The notes: generated from the sequence alone by a model not told the origin. A DNA stretch of 64,000 nucleotides from Victivallaceae bacterium (GCA_024405735.1 JAKSOF010000012.1:1-64000), one strand, 5' to 3'; positions 16,528-25,613 are shown, counted from the stretch's first letter. Translations and numbers: made by a program.

Positions 16528-18300
16528 ATGAATATCGCAAGCGGCATCGTCCGGGATTTTGTACTGGAAGAAAAATCCGGTTCCCTTTGGGATTTTCAAG
16601 TTGAGCGCGAGTGCGGCGAAACGACGGAAGTCGAGATTTTCCGCTTTAAGATGACGGCGGAGCACCCGATTGAGCCTCAAACGTTTACGTTGCGCTGGAC
16701 ACTGCGCGACACCGACATTCATTACCGCTGGACGCCCGATACGTTTTTTGACGTTTATCTGCCGCCGGAATGGGCGGCGGCGTCGGAATCGAGCCTCGCA
16801 CTCAATATGCCGCTGATGTATTTCGGCGCGACCAACGGGGAAAACCGCTTCCTCTTTGCCGTTTCCGAGGCGAAAAAATCGTTGCGTTTCCGCGGCGGTC
16901 TGCGCGAGGAGGATAATTGCGTCCACTGCAAAGTGGAATTTTTCATCGCCCCCGACGCGCCGATGAAAGAATATGATTTTGCGTTGCGCTTTGATGCGCG
17001 CCATTTGTTTTACGCGGAAACGCTCGCGGCGGCGACATTCTGGTTTGAGCAACTGCCCGGCTACGCTCCCCTTGACGTGCCTCCTGCTGCGCGCGAGATC
17101 CTTTACTCCACCTGGTACGGCTATCATCAGAATGTCTTTGCCGACGTTTTGGAAAAAGAATATCGTTTCGCCGCGCAGATGGGGATGAAAACCGCCATCC
17201 TCGACGACGGCTGGCAGACCGAGGACAATCACCGCGGCTACGCCTATTGCGGCGACTGGCAGGTGGCGAAAAAGCGTTTCCCCGATATGCGCGAACACGT
17301 GAAAAATGTCCACGCGCTCGGCTTGAAGTATATGGTCTGGTTCAGCGTGCCCTTTGTCGGCAAATACAGCGCGAATTACGCCCGTTTCAAAGGGAAATAT
17401 CTCGTCGATCACGGCGAGGGGAAACTTCACGCCGCGATCCTCGACCCGCGCTTCCCCGAGGTGCGGCAGTTTTTGACTGACACCTTTGCGGCGGCGGTGC
17501 GCGACTGGGATCTCGACGGCTTGAAACTTGATTTTATCGACAATTTCCGCTTCGACGGGCCCGACCCCGCCGTTGCGGAAAACTACGCCGGACGCGACAT
17601 CCCGTCGTTGCCGGACGCCGTCGATCATTTGATGACCGGCATCGTGCAGGCTTTGCGCGCGCTCAAGCCGGACATCCTGATCGAATTCCGCCAGAGTTAC
17701 ATCGGCCCCGCCATCCGCCATTACGGCAATATGCTCCGCGCGGGGGATTGCCCGAATGATTTGTTGTCCAACCGCCGGCGCACGTTGGAATTGCGCCTTG
17801 TTTCCGGCAAAACGGCGATCCACTCGGATATGCTGGAGTGGCACTATCAGGATCGTGTGGAAAACGCCGCGTTGCAACTGCTCAACGTCCTCTTTTGCGT
17901 GCCGCAGATCTCGGTGCGGATCGAAGATCTGCCGCTTGACCACCGGATGATGCTCCAGCACTATCTCGACTTCTGGAAACAACACCGCGATTTGCTTTTG
18001 GATGGCGCGTTGCGTCCCTATCACCCCGAATTGCAGTACCCGCTGGTCACGGCGGCAAGACAATCGGAATTTCTGGCGGCGGTCTACGCCGGAAATCAAT
18101 CCATCGAATTCCCGAAGGCGGTGAAAAAAGTTTATATCGTCAACGCTTCCTGCGAAGAGACGGTACTGGTGAAACTGCCGGGCAAAGCGCAGATACGCCT
18201 CCTCGACGTCTGCGGCAATGAAACGCGGCATTTTGCGCTTGACGGCAACTGGCAAAGCCTTGCGGTCCCGCTTGCGGGAATGGCGGAAATCGAACATTGA
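16528..18300 (+). CDS. Cytoplasmic GH36-type alpha-galactosidase
   Basis: 590 residues without a signal peptide, so it works on imported oligosaccharides. Residues ~1-170 form the GH36-type N-terminal beta domain. The TIM barrel has LDDGWQ (~225-230), the nucleophile region DGLKLDFID (Asp about 335) and a downstream RAGDCPND that fits the acid/base aspartate. A C-terminal beta domain ends the protein. GH36 enzymes remove alpha-linked galactose or N-acetylgalactosamine. It is 26 bp before a sodium:solute symporter, suggesting that uptake and cleavage of an alpha-galactoside are linked; galE (3599-4597) would process the galactose. A weak AGAGAG precedes the ATG. Confidence 0.85.
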   Translation: MNIASGIVRDFVLEEKSGSLWDFQVERECGETTEVEIFRFKMTAEHPIEPQTFTLRWTLRDTDIHYRWTPDTFFDVYLPPEWAAASESSLALNMPLMYFGATNGENRFLFAVSEAKKSLRFRGGLREEDNCVHCKVEFFIAPDAPMKEYDFALRFDARHLFYAETLAAATFWFEQLPGYAPLDVPPAAREILYSTWYGYHQNVFADVLEKEYRFAAQMGMKTAILDDGWQTEDNHRGYAYCGDWQVAKKRFPDMREHVKNVHALGLKYMVWFSVPFVGKYSANYARFKGKYLVDHGEGKLHAAILDPRFPEVRQFLTDTFAAAVRDWDLDGLKLDFIDNFRFDGPDPAVAENYAGRDIPSLPDAVDHLMTGIVQALRALKPDILIEFRQSYIGPAIRHYGNMLRAGDCPNDLLSNRRRTLELRLVSGKTAIHSDMLEWHYQDRVENAALQLLNVLFCVPQISVRIEDLPLDHRMMLQHYLDFWKQHRDLLLDGALRPYHPELQYPLVTAARQSEFLAAVYAGNQSIEFPKAVKKVYIVNASCEETVLVKLPGKAQIRLLDVCGNETRHFALDGNWQSLAVPLAGMAEIEH

Positions 18301-18326
18301 AGTTTTCAAAATAAGGAGATGTTGCG

Positions 18327-20150
18327 ATGACAATGCATTTGAGCTGGATCGACTGGGGAATTGTCGGCGCGGTTTTTCTGCTGACGCTTCTGATCGGGCT
18401 TTCCGGTGCGAAAAGCGCCGGAAAAAGCAAAGCCGATTTCTTCGTCGGGGGGAGATCGATGCCGTGGTGGTTGCTCGGCTTCTCGATGGTCGCGACGACT
18501 TTTTCCACCGACGTGCCGAATCTCGTTACCAATTTCGTGCGCGAATTCGGCGTCTGCGGCAACTGGCAATGGTGGGCGATGCTGCCGAGCGGGATGCTGA
18601 CGGCGTTTCTCTACGCCAAACTCTGGCGGCGCAGCCGCACGATCACCGACCTCGAATTTTATGAATTGCGCTACAGCGGGAAACTCGCCGCTTTTCTGCG
18701 CGGTTTCCGCGCGGTCTACCTCGGATTGTTTTTCAACGTCATCGTGATGGCGAGCGTCACGCTCGCCGCGATCAAGATCGGCGGCACGATGCTCAATCTC
18801 ACGCCGATCCAAAGTGTCGTCGGCGCAATGGTCATCACCGCTTTTTTCTCATCGGCGGCGGGGTTGCGCGGCGTCCTGATGAGCGACTTTCTCCTTTTCA
18901 TCCTCTCGATGGCGGGTGCGGTCGCGGCGGCGTATTTTGCCGTCAGCCGTCCGGAAGTCGGAGGGCTTTCCGGCTTGATCGGGAAATTTTCCGCCAATGC
19001 GGAAATGCTCCGCAAATCGCAGGTGATGGGCTTCGGCACGTGGAGCGACTGGTGCGCGCTTTTTATCATCCCGTTGACCGTCATTTGGTGGAGCATCTGG
19101 TATCCGGGCGCGGAACCCGGCGGCGGCGGCTTCATCGTCCAGCGTATGCTGGCGGCGAAAGATGAAAAGAATGCCGTCGGCGCGACGCTCTTTTTCAACA
19201 TCACTCATTATGCGTTGCGCCCGTGGCCGTGGCTGCTCGTCGCGCTCGCTTCGATGATCGTCTACCCCGACCGCGCTTCGCTCGTCGCCGCCGTTCACGG
19301 CGTGTTGCCCGATGCGCAGATCCAGAACGACGTCGCCTACTCCTTGATGTTGCGCGATCTCCCCGTCGGCTGGATGGGGGTGATGGTCGCTTCGCTTTTT
19401 GCCGCTTACGTTTCGACGATCTCGACGATGCTCAACTGGGGCTCCAGTTACCTCGTCAACGATTTCTACGACCGCTTCATCCACCGCGGCGCGTCGGAAA
19501 AAGAAGCGGTCTGGGTCGGTCGCGGCTTCACGGTACTGCTGATGATCTGCGCCGGGATCCTCGCGCTCTTTCTGGAAAGCGCGCTGGGCAGTTTCAATTT
19601 GTTGCTTTCCATCGGCGCGGGAACGGGATTGCTCTTTTTACTGCGTTGGTTCTGGTGGCGCATCAACGCCGCCGCCGAATTGACCGCGATGATCGCCTCT
19701 TTTATCTTTGCGCTTTATTTCAATTTACTGCACAGCAAACTTTTTCCGGCGATCGTTTTGTCCGACAGCGAAAAAATGGTCTATTCGATCATCCTGACGA
19801 CGGTCTGCTGGCTCATCGCCTGCTATTTCGGCCCCCGGACGTCACAGACGCGGCTCTTTGATTTCTGCCGCCGCATCAATCCATCCGGCTTCGGCTGGAG
19901 CGCCGTCCGCCGCGAAGCGGCAGAGCAGGGGATCGACTTGTCCAACGCCGACGCTCCGCGTGAAGCCGTCCTTCCCGGCATTACCGCCGCCGTTTTCGGC
20001 TGTCTTGCCGTCTACGGCGCGCTCTACGGGACGGGGGAAATCATTTACGGGCATTACCTCAACGCCGTGCTCGCCGCATCCGGCACGGTCATTACGGGCA
20101 GTCTGATGTGGTATTTCGGCATCGTCATCCCGCGCCGCAGGCGCGCGTAG
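18327..20150 (+). CDS. Sodium:solute symporter (SSS family)
   Basis: 607 residues with about 14 hydrophobic segments; AAGGAG precedes the ATG. The first helix and FFVGGRSMPWWLLGFSMVATTFSTD are characteristic of the SSS family, as is the later YVSTISTMLNWGSSYLVND stretch. It would move a sugar or related solute across the inner membrane with sodium. The partner gene encodes a cytoplasmic GH36 enzyme, which points to an alpha-galactoside as cargo. It ends 10 bp from the convergent LacI-type regulator, which may control this pair. Confidence 0.9.
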   Translation: MTMHLSWIDWGIVGAVFLLTLLIGLSGAKSAGKSKADFFVGGRSMPWWLLGFSMVATTFSTDVPNLVTNFVREFGVCGNWQWWAMLPSGMLTAFLYAKLWRRSRTITDLEFYELRYSGKLAAFLRGFRAVYLGLFFNVIVMASVTLAAIKIGGTMLNLTPIQSVVGAMVITAFFSSAAGLRGVLMSDFLLFILSMAGAVAAAYFAVSRPEVGGLSGLIGKFSANAEMLRKSQVMGFGTWSDWCALFIIPLTVIWWSIWYPGAEPGGGGFIVQRMLAAKDEKNAVGATLFFNITHYALRPWPWLLVALASMIVYPDRASLVAAVHGVLPDAQIQNDVAYSLMLRDLPVGWMGVMVASLFAAYVSTISTMLNWGSSYLVNDFYDRFIHRGASEKEAVWVGRGFTVLLMICAGILALFLESALGSFNLLLSIGAGTGLLFLLRWFWWRINAAAELTAMIASFIFALYFNLLHSKLFPAIVLSDSEKMVYSIILTTVCWLIACYFGPRTSQTRLFDFCRRINPSGFGWSAVRREAAEQGIDLSNADAPREAVLPGITAAVFGCLAVYGALYGTGEIIYGHYLNAVLAASGTVITGSLMWYFGIVIPRRRRA

Positions 20151-20160
20151 CGGCAAAAGT

Positions 20161-21126
20161 TCAGCGGGCGACGGGGGTGCTTTCGCGCACGATCAGGTGA
20201 TAAGGCAGTTTTGTGGTGCGCGGCATCTCCCGGCGGTCGAGCCAGGCGTCGAGCAGATCGGCGACGCTTTCGGCGATCTGCCGGTAATCGGGCGAGATCG
20301 TCGTCAGCGGCGGTACGGTGAAACTGGAAAAAGCCGTCTGTTCCGACGCGATCAGCGCGATGTCGTCCGGCGTTTTTTTGTTGAAAAGCGCAAAACTGTA
20401 GAGTGCCATCAATCCGGCGTTTCCGCCGGGACAGAAAAGCGCGTCCGCGCCCGATTGCAGTAATTTTCCGGTCAACTCCACATACTTGTCGGAAGAATCC
20501 CCCGCGTAATAAATCATCCGGTCGATCGGCAGAGCGCGGCGTTTCAACGCTTTTTCGATCGCGGCATAACGGATGGCGGCATTGCCGCGTTCGGGCGTGC
20601 CGTGCACGATACAGCCGATTTTCCGGCAGTTTCCGCGGTAAAGGTGATCGATGGCGAGTTCCATTGCCTGCTCCTCGTCGGAAAAGACGAAAAAGACATT
20701 GTCGCCGCGCTTTTGCGTGGCAGGGTGGCGGTCGACGACGATCAGCGGTACGGAAAAACGGCGGCTCCAATCGGCGATTTCCGATACTTCCACGCCCAAG
20801 GTGACGGCGCCGCAAAACTGAATGCTTTCCAAACGCGAAAGATTGTTGATCGGCAATATCTCCAAGCGGAATTCCCGCTTCGGCAGAACTTGCGCCAGCG
20901 CCATCATCAGCATGTCGATACAGCTTTGCACCGGAAACACGGCATCGTAAGGCGTGATGATGACGACATTGCGCTGCCGGGTCGAAAAACGGGGGTGGTA
21001 ATGATTTTCTCTTGCGATTTCCAGTACGCGGCGGCGGATCTCCTCCCGGACGGGGTGATGACTGAAAACCCGCGATACGGTGGCGGGCGAAACATTGGCG
21101 AGTTTGGCGATTTCCTGTATGTTCAT
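20161..21126 (-). CDS. LacI-family transcriptional regulator
   Basis: 321 residues. The N-terminal helix-turn-helix is typical (MNIQEIAKLANVSPATVSRVF, residues 1-21), followed by the hinge and a periplasmic-binding-type effector domain (LIVVDRHPAT, ALFCPGGNAGLMALYSFAL). The C-terminus ends with PYHLIVRESTPV, a common LacI ending. It probably represses a sugar operon and opens when the sugar binds. It lies convergent to the symporter gene and divergent from the operon at 21290, either of which it could control. A 14-bp palindrome overlaps its own -35 box. Confidence 0.93.
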   Translation of the reverse strand: MNIQEIAKLANVSPATVSRVFSHHPVREEIRRRVLEIARENHYHPRFSTRQRNVVIITPYDAVFPVQSCIDMLMMALAQVLPKREFRLEILPINNLSRLESIQFCGAVTLGVEVSEIADWSRRFSVPLIVVDRHPATQKRGDNVFFVFSDEEQAMELAIDHLYRGNCRKIGCIVHGTPERGNAAIRYAAIEKALKRRALPIDRMIYYAGDSSDKYVELTGKLLQSGADALFCPGGNAGLMALYSFALFNKKTPDDIALIASEQTAFSSFTVPPLTTISPDYRQIAESVADLLDAWLDRREMPRTTKLPYHLIVRESTPVAR

Positions 21127-21157
21127 GAAAAGATTTCCTTTTTGTTGCTTTTATTTC

Positions 21158-21192
21158 AATATACTTCGTTTTTTTAAGAAAACAAGTGTTTT
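21158..21192 (-). promoter_or_regulatory. Promoter and probable operator of the LacI-type gene
   Basis: On the minus strand TTGTTT (21180-21185), 16 bp, TATATT (21158-21163). The -35 box is covered by a perfect two-arm palindrome, AAAACA-AG-TGTTTT (21179-21192), suited to a LacI-family dimer. Confidence 0.6.
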
Positions 21193-21229
21193 GTTTCTCA
21201 AATATTTCCTGCGATTTGCGGTTTTTCCG

Positions 21230-21257
21230 TTGAAAAACATGGTTCGTGAAGTATCTT
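21230..21257 (+). promoter_or_regulatory. Promoter of the oxidoreductase/dehydroquinase operon
   Basis: TTGAAA (21230-21235), 16 bp, TATCTT (21252-21257); AAGGAG then precedes the ATG at 21290. Confidence 0.6.
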
Positions 21258-21289
21258 AAAAATATGGATAAACAAAGGAGATTTTTCCG

Positions 21290-22258
21290 ATGTACGCGAT
21301 GATTCTCGATGAGAAGTTGGATTTTTTGTGGACGCAAGTGCCGGATCCGGTGCGCAAGCCGGATGAAGTGCTTATCAAGGTGCACGCGGCGGCGGTCAAC
21401 CGTGCGGACTTGATGCAAAAAACGGGTAATTACGCTTCGCCCGCCGGATGGCCGCCGTGGTGCGGATTGGAGGTCGCGGGCATCGTACTGGAAGCCCCCG
21501 TCGGTGCCGAAGTCAAAAAAGGCGACAAAGTCTGCGCCCTTTTGGGCGGCGGCGGTTATTCGGAAAAGGTCGTTGCTCCGGCGGGAATGGTCTTGCCGAT
21601 CCCGGAAAATCTCCCGATGACGGAAGCCGCGTCGCTCCCCGAAGTGTGGTCGACGGTCTATCTCAATCTGATGCTTGAAGCCAACGGCATCAAGCCCGGC
21701 GAAGTCTTTTTCGTCCAGGCGGGGGCAAGCGGCGTCGGTCTCGCGGCGGTCCAATTTGCGAAAACGCTTGGAGCCAAAGTGATTGCGACGGTCGGCAGTG
21801 CGGAAAAGGCAAAAGTCGTCCGCTCTTTCGGCGCCGACATCGCCGTCGATTACCATAAAGAAGATATTCTTGATGTCTTGAAAGCAAATCCCCCCTCCGC
21901 CGCGCTCGATTGCGTCGGTGGCAAGGCGATGGGAGCGTGTCTGGAAACGATGGCATTCGGCGGACGCTGGATCATGATCGCGACGCTTGCGGGCGGCGAA
22001 ACCTCCCTTGATCTGGAAACTCTTTGGCGCAAACGCATCCGCTTGATCGGCAGTACCTTGCGCAGTCGCACACCGGAGGAGAAAACGAAGATCCTGCAAT
22101 CGCTCAAACGCGATTTATGGCCGCTTTTTTCGGCGCGTAAACTCATTTCGCATATCCACGCGACCTTTCCGGTCCGCGACGTCGCGGCGGCGCACGCCGT
22201 TTTGGAGCGCAATGAAAATATCGGCAAAGTCGTGTTGACTTTTGAGGATGAAAAATGA
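21290..22258 (+). CDS. NAD(P)H:quinone oxidoreductase-like MDR enzyme (PIG3 type)
   Basis: 322 residues. It is a zinc-free member of the medium-chain dehydrogenase superfamily: an N-terminal GroES-like domain (VHAAAVNRADLMQKTGNY, GLEVAGIV), then the Rossmann fold with AGASGVGLAAVQFAKTLGA around residues 143-161. The NRADLMQKTG segment is characteristic of the PIG3/quinone oxidoreductase subgroup. It would reduce quinones or enones with NAD(P)H in the cytoplasm. Its stop overlaps the start of the dehydroquinase homologue by 4 bp (ATGA), so the two are translationally coupled. Confidence 0.85.
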   Translation: MYAMILDEKLDFLWTQVPDPVRKPDEVLIKVHAAAVNRADLMQKTGNYASPAGWPPWCGLEVAGIVLEAPVGAEVKKGDKVCALLGGGGYSEKVVAPAGMVLPIPENLPMTEAASLPEVWSTVYLNLMLEANGIKPGEVFFVQAGASGVGLAAVQFAKTLGAKVIATVGSAEKAKVVRSFGADIAVDYHKEDILDVLKANPPSAALDCVGGKAMGACLETMAFGGRWIMIATLAGGETSLDLETLWRKRIRLIGSTLRSRTPEEKTKILQSLKRDLWPLFSARKLISHIHATFPVRDVAAAHAVLERNENIGKVVLTFEDEK

Positions 22259-23034
22259 AAAAACTTTTTCCGCTTGACAACGCGCATACGTTGATCTCAC
22301 TGCTTTTTTCGCCCCGGAGCGTGGAAGAGGCGGTCGCCGAAGTGCAGAGCGCCGCGCGCGACGGCGCCGAAGCGGTCGCGATCGAACTGTTGATGTTTCC
22401 GGAAGTTTTGCGGACAAAGGAAAACTTCAAGACGATCATCGACTCGGCCGATCTTCCCTTTATGTTTCTCGACTACCGCAACGATCACTTTCATTTGAGC
22501 GATGAAAAGCGGATGGAGTATCTCTTTCTCGCCGCGGAAGCGGGGGCGGGGATGATCGACGTCGTCGGCGATCTTTTTGCTCCCGCGCCCGATGAAAGGG
22601 CGGTCGATCCCGCGGCGATCGGGAAACAGAAAAAAGTGATCTCCGAACTTCACGCGATGGGAAGTCAAGTCATTATTTCATCTCATCCGCAACATTATAT
22701 GACAACGGCGGAAGTACGCGCTCAACTGGCGGATTTTTCCGCGCGCGGCGCCGACGTCGTGAAACTTGTCGCGCGCGCCGACACCGATCAACAGTACCGG
22801 GAATCATTGGCAACGTCGATGTCGCTGTTTCGCGGTTTTTCCACCCCTTTCGTCTACCTTTGCAGCGGTAAATTCAGCCGCTTGCAACGGCTGACGTCGT
22901 TACCGCTCGGAGGCGCGATCACCTTTGCCGTCCACGCGCATCACGATTTCGCACCCTACGATCAGCCGAAGATCAGGGATTTCGTCGCGGTGCGGAATGG
23001 CTTCGGTTTGCATTTAAAAGACATTCAGCTTTAA
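22255..23034 (+). CDS. Type I 3-dehydroquinate dehydratase homologue
   Basis: 259 residues. The architecture fits the class I aldolase-type dehydroquinase: an early conserved Glu (AVAIELLMF), an Arg motif (DYRNDH), the catalytic-type His (IISSHP), the Schiff-base Lys (DVVKLVARADT) and a late Arg (GKFSRLQRL). The usual TFRxxxEGG motif is changed to YRNDHFH, so the second catalytic Glu of AroD is not obvious. The role may be shikimate synthesis, quinate catabolism or a related sugar-acid dehydration. It lies between a quinone oxidoreductase and an SDR rather than with aro genes, which favours a side pathway. Confidence is high for the fold and lower for the reaction. Confidence 0.75.
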   Translation: MKKLFPLDNAHTLISLLFSPRSVEEAVAEVQSAARDGAEAVAIELLMFPEVLRTKENFKTIIDSADLPFMFLDYRNDHFHLSDEKRMEYLFLAAEAGAGMIDVVGDLFAPAPDERAVDPAAIGKQKKVISELHAMGSQVIISSHPQHYMTTAEVRAQLADFSARGADVVKLVARADTDQQYRESLATSMSLFRGFSTPFVYLCSGKFSRLQRLTSLPLGGAITFAVHAHHDFAPYDQPKIRDFVAVRNGFGLHLKDIQL

Positions 23035-23046
23035 GGAGTTGTCAAA

Positions 23047-23793
23047 ATGGGTGAGTTTTCGGGAAAGACCGCTTTCATCACGGGCGGAGCGTCGGGTATG
23101 GCGCTCCTTGCCGGACAGGAATTCGCCGCGCGCGGCGCCAACGTCGTTTTGATCGACGTCAACCGGGAGGGCTTGGAAAAAGCCGCCGCGTCGATCACGG
23201 CAAAAGGGGGCAGTTGTCTGACGCTTGTCGTCGATATCCGCCATTACGGCGAAGTCGAAGCCGCCGTCGCCAAAGCGGTCGAAAAATTCGGCGCGATCGA
23301 TATTCTGCTCAACGTCGCGGGGGGAATGTCGGGGCGATGCTGTCACAATCAGACGAGTTTCGAGAAACTTCCCGTCGAAGTGATCGACTGGGGCATCGAC
23401 GTCAACTTGCGCGGCGCGATCTACTGCTGTCGCGCGATCATCGGCAAAATGATGGAGCGCAAGCGCGGCGTCATCATCAATTTCGGCTCGGTGACGGGCG
23501 AGGAGGGCGGCGGCGGTTCCGCCGTCGATTACGGCGCGGAAAAAGCGGGGATGAATGGCTTGACCAAATCTCTGGCGATCCTCGGCGCGCCGCACAACGT
23601 CCGCTGTTGCTGCGTGATCCCGGGACCGGTGCTGACCCGTCCCGATATGGCGGGGATGAAAACGCTCCTCGGTCGCGCCGCCGAACCGTCCGAACTGGTC
23701 GATTTCGTTCTCTACCTCGCATCGGACAAGGCTTCTTTCATTACGGGCAGTTCCCACCTCGTCGACGGGGGAAGAATGCTGATAAGAGGGTGA
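23047..23793 (+). CDS. Short-chain dehydrogenase/reductase
   Basis: 248 residues, preceded by AAGGAG. Classical SDR: cofactor motif TGGASGM (residues 12-18), NVAGG, the catalytic Ser in FGSVTG and Tyr-x-x-x-Lys as YGAEK, then the family ending ITGSSHLVDGG. The length matches FabG-type and sugar or quinate dehydrogenase-type members. The substrate is unknown. It follows the dehydroquinase homologue by 12 bp and precedes a GNAT gene by 3 bp, so it could oxidise the substrate or reduce the product of its neighbour. Confidence 0.85.
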   Translation: MGEFSGKTAFITGGASGMALLAGQEFAARGANVVLIDVNREGLEKAAASITAKGGSCLTLVVDIRHYGEVEAAVAKAVEKFGAIDILLNVAGGMSGRCCHNQTSFEKLPVEVIDWGIDVNLRGAIYCCRAIIGKMMERKRGVIINFGSVTGEEGGGGSAVDYGAEKAGMNGLTKSLAILGAPHNVRCCCVIPGPVLTRPDMAGMKTLLGRAAEPSELVDFVLYLASDKASFITGSSHLVDGGRMLIRG

Positions 23794-23796
23794 TGT

Positions 23797-24663
23797 ATGG
23801 ACTTTTGTCAAATTCCGCCGGAGCGGCAACGTGAACTTTTTCCGTTGCTCGGCAAATGTTTCAGTTGCTGGGCGAAATACGGCAAAGAGGACGCATTTCC
23901 CTTTGAAATGACGTCTTTTGCCGCGATGGGAAACGGCGTTTTTGCCGCGCATTGCGGAATGGTGGAGTTTGCGGTTTCCGACGGGGAAGGGGGGCGCGTC
24001 GCGCTCGGCGGGATCGCCAACGTCTGTACCGACCCTGATTTCCGCCATCGGGGACTTGCCGAAACGCTCTGCCGGATGGCGATCGCCGATGCCGAAAAGA
24101 AAAAACTTGCGGGTCTGCCGCTTTTTACTTCCTTTGAAAAAGTCTACGCCAAAAACAACTGGTGGAATTATCCTGTTTTTATGCCGAAACGCGCCGTCTG
24201 GAAAAATCCGGGCAAACCGCGACCGCTGAAAAAGGGAGGTTTTTTAAGTGCGCCGCAGAGAAAAGAGATCATTACGCTCTATGAAAACGGCTTCGATTTC
24301 CCCGGCAAGGTGGTTCGGGAAGGGGAAAAAAGTTTTTCCCTTTTTTCCTGGCGGCATCACTTCGGAAAATTTGAATTTGCCTTTGACGGGGAGCATTATG
24401 CCGCAGGCGGCGGAAACTTGGTTTGCGAACTCGGCGGAAATCCCTTGAATGCGGAGGATTTTTTGCTCTCTTTGCCGCGTGAAAACGGCGAAACGGTGTT
24501 TGTCCTGCCGGAAAATTCTCCTTTCTGGAATGTGATCGGGGAACTTGCCGAATTGGAAAAAGCCGACATCTTTTTTCACGGTCCGATGGTGCTTGATCTC
24601 GACGATCGCAAGTTTTTCGCCCGAAAACGCGATTGCTATTTCCCGCTGACCGACCGTTTTTGA
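23797..24663 (+). CDS. GNAT-family N-acetyltransferase
   Basis: 288 residues. The acetyl-CoA binding motif is clear in the first third (GIANVCTDPDFRHRGLAETLC), with the Arg/Gly-x-Gly-like turn RHRGLA. The remaining ~150 residues form a second domain with no clear match, similar in size to Eis-like two-domain acetyltransferases. The acetylated substrate is unknown. It is the last gene of the four-gene operon that begins at 21290, starting 3 bp after the SDR stop. Confidence 0.78.
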   Translation: MDFCQIPPERQRELFPLLGKCFSCWAKYGKEDAFPFEMTSFAAMGNGVFAAHCGMVEFAVSDGEGGRVALGGIANVCTDPDFRHRGLAETLCRMAIADAEKKKLAGLPLFTSFEKVYAKNNWWNYPVFMPKRAVWKNPGKPRPLKKGGFLSAPQRKEIITLYENGFDFPGKVVREGEKSFSLFSWRHHFGKFEFAFDGEHYAAGGGNLVCELGGNPLNAEDFLLSLPRENGETVFVLPENSPFWNVIGELAELEKADIFFHGPMVLDLDDRKFFARKRDCYFPLTDRF

Positions 24664-24739
24664 TCGGTTTTATATCCGAATAGATGACGCATTGACCGTA
24701 CGGAGACTCTCAAAATGAGAGGGCGCATTGCTTCGTATT

Positions 24740-24817
24740 TATGAAACCGCGAATGCACGCGAATTCACGCTAATAACTCTCTTTTTTATTCGTGTTGATT
24801 CGTGTTTATTCGCGGTT
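24740..24817 (+). repeat. 29-bp dispersed repeat, copy 2, inside an imperfect inverted element
   Basis: The first 29 bases equal 1109-1137. Here the element continues through repeated ATTCGTGTT units to CGCGGTT at 24817. AACCGCGAAT near its left end is the exact reverse complement of ATTCGCGGTT at its right end, so the whole stretch can fold into a long imperfect hairpin. It has about 10-bp internal periodicity (CGCGAAT/CACGAAT). Confidence 0.78.
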
Positions 24818-24997
24818 AAAAATCCGCACAAAAGGTGCATCGTAAAAACAAAAAATGACACCATCTCGCAACGAGTCATGAGGTTGGCGGCTAAAAGCCG
24901 CCGGCATGGTACCCTGCGGAACGGTGTTATTCATGATATAACCGAAGCAGGAATAAATGTCAAGCCGCAAACGGGAAAATATAGTTTCGTTTTTCAC

Positions 24998-25025
24998 TTG
25001 CAAAATGATCATATCCCGCTATATT
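24998..25025 (+). promoter_or_regulatory. Promoter of the HD-domain gene
   Basis: TTGCAA (24998-25003), 16 bp, TATATT (25020-25025), 24 bp before the ATG at 25050. Confidence 0.7.
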
Positions 25026-25049
25026 AGAGCAAAGCGTAGAAAAGAGGAA

Positions 25050-25607
25050 ATGAATATGGACTGGGCGGAAATCTTTTTTTCTATTTATCCGGAAAATACG
25101 CCGATGCGGCAGTTGCTCCTCAAGCACAGTATGCAGGTGCGCGACAAGGCGTTGTCGCTGATCGGCGCGGAATCGCGCATCGACGCCGCATTGGTCGCGC
25201 AGGCGGCGATGCTTCACGATATCGGCATCGGCAAATGCTATGCCCCCTCCATTCATTGCGACGGTGCGGCGCCTTATATCGCCCACGGCCTTCTCGGCGC
25301 GGCGATGTTGCGCGAGTACGGCAAGGCGCACCATGTAAATGTCGAGTGTTTTGCCCGCATCTGTGAAAGGCATACGGGGTGCGGACTTTCCGCAGATGAG
25401 GTCGTCCGGCAGAAACTGCCGCTGCCCGTTGCCGATTATCTCCCTGAAACGCCGGAGGAATTACTCGTCTGTTTTGCCGACAAATTTTTTTCCAAGTCGG
25501 GCGATATGGCGGAAAAAAGCCCCGAACTTATCCGGCATCAACTGGAGAAATTCGGGGATGATACGCTTCGCCGCTGGGATTTGATGGCGCGGCGTTTCCT
25601 TCCGTAA
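25050..25607 (+). CDS. HDIG/HD-domain metal-dependent phosphohydrolase
   Basis: 185 residues from the ATG at 25050 (AGAGG upstream); a longer in-frame start lies before the promoter and is rejected. The HD signature is HSMQVRDKAL, AAMLHDIGIGKCY and a late LVCFADKFFSK. Small HDIG proteins of this kind hydrolyse phosphate esters or nucleotides; a substrate is not known. It is convergent with the MarR-type gene, only 6 bp away, and appears to be a single-gene unit. Confidence 0.85.
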   Translation: MNMDWAEIFFSIYPENTPMRQLLLKHSMQVRDKALSLIGAESRIDAALVAQAAMLHDIGIGKCYAPSIHCDGAAPYIAHGLLGAAMLREYGKAHHVNVECFARICERHTGCGLSADEVVRQKLPLPVADYLPETPEELLVCFADKFFSKSGDMAEKSPELIRHQLEKFGDDTLRRWDLMARRFLP

Positions 25608-25613
25608 AAAGCA

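Larger units (their letters stand above)
24664..25049. other. Non-coding gap holding repeats and a promoter
   Basis: No gene is seen between the GNAT and HD genes. In order it has a short CTCTCA/TGAGAG hairpin (24706-24720), a dispersed repeat with long imperfect inverted structure (24740-24817), a GC hairpin GGCGGC/GCCGCC with a 5-base loop and no T run (24886-24902), and the promoter of the HD gene (24998-25025). Short ORFs crossing it have no ribosome site. Confidence 0.5.

Noticed and set aside
20054-22099. A 681-codon minus-strand frame spanning three genes
   Set aside because: It runs through the LacI gene in another frame and across promoters; composition is that of a shadow frame.
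24886-24902. GGCGGC hairpin as a terminator of the GNAT gene
   Set aside because: It lies over 220 bp after the stop codon and has no T run.
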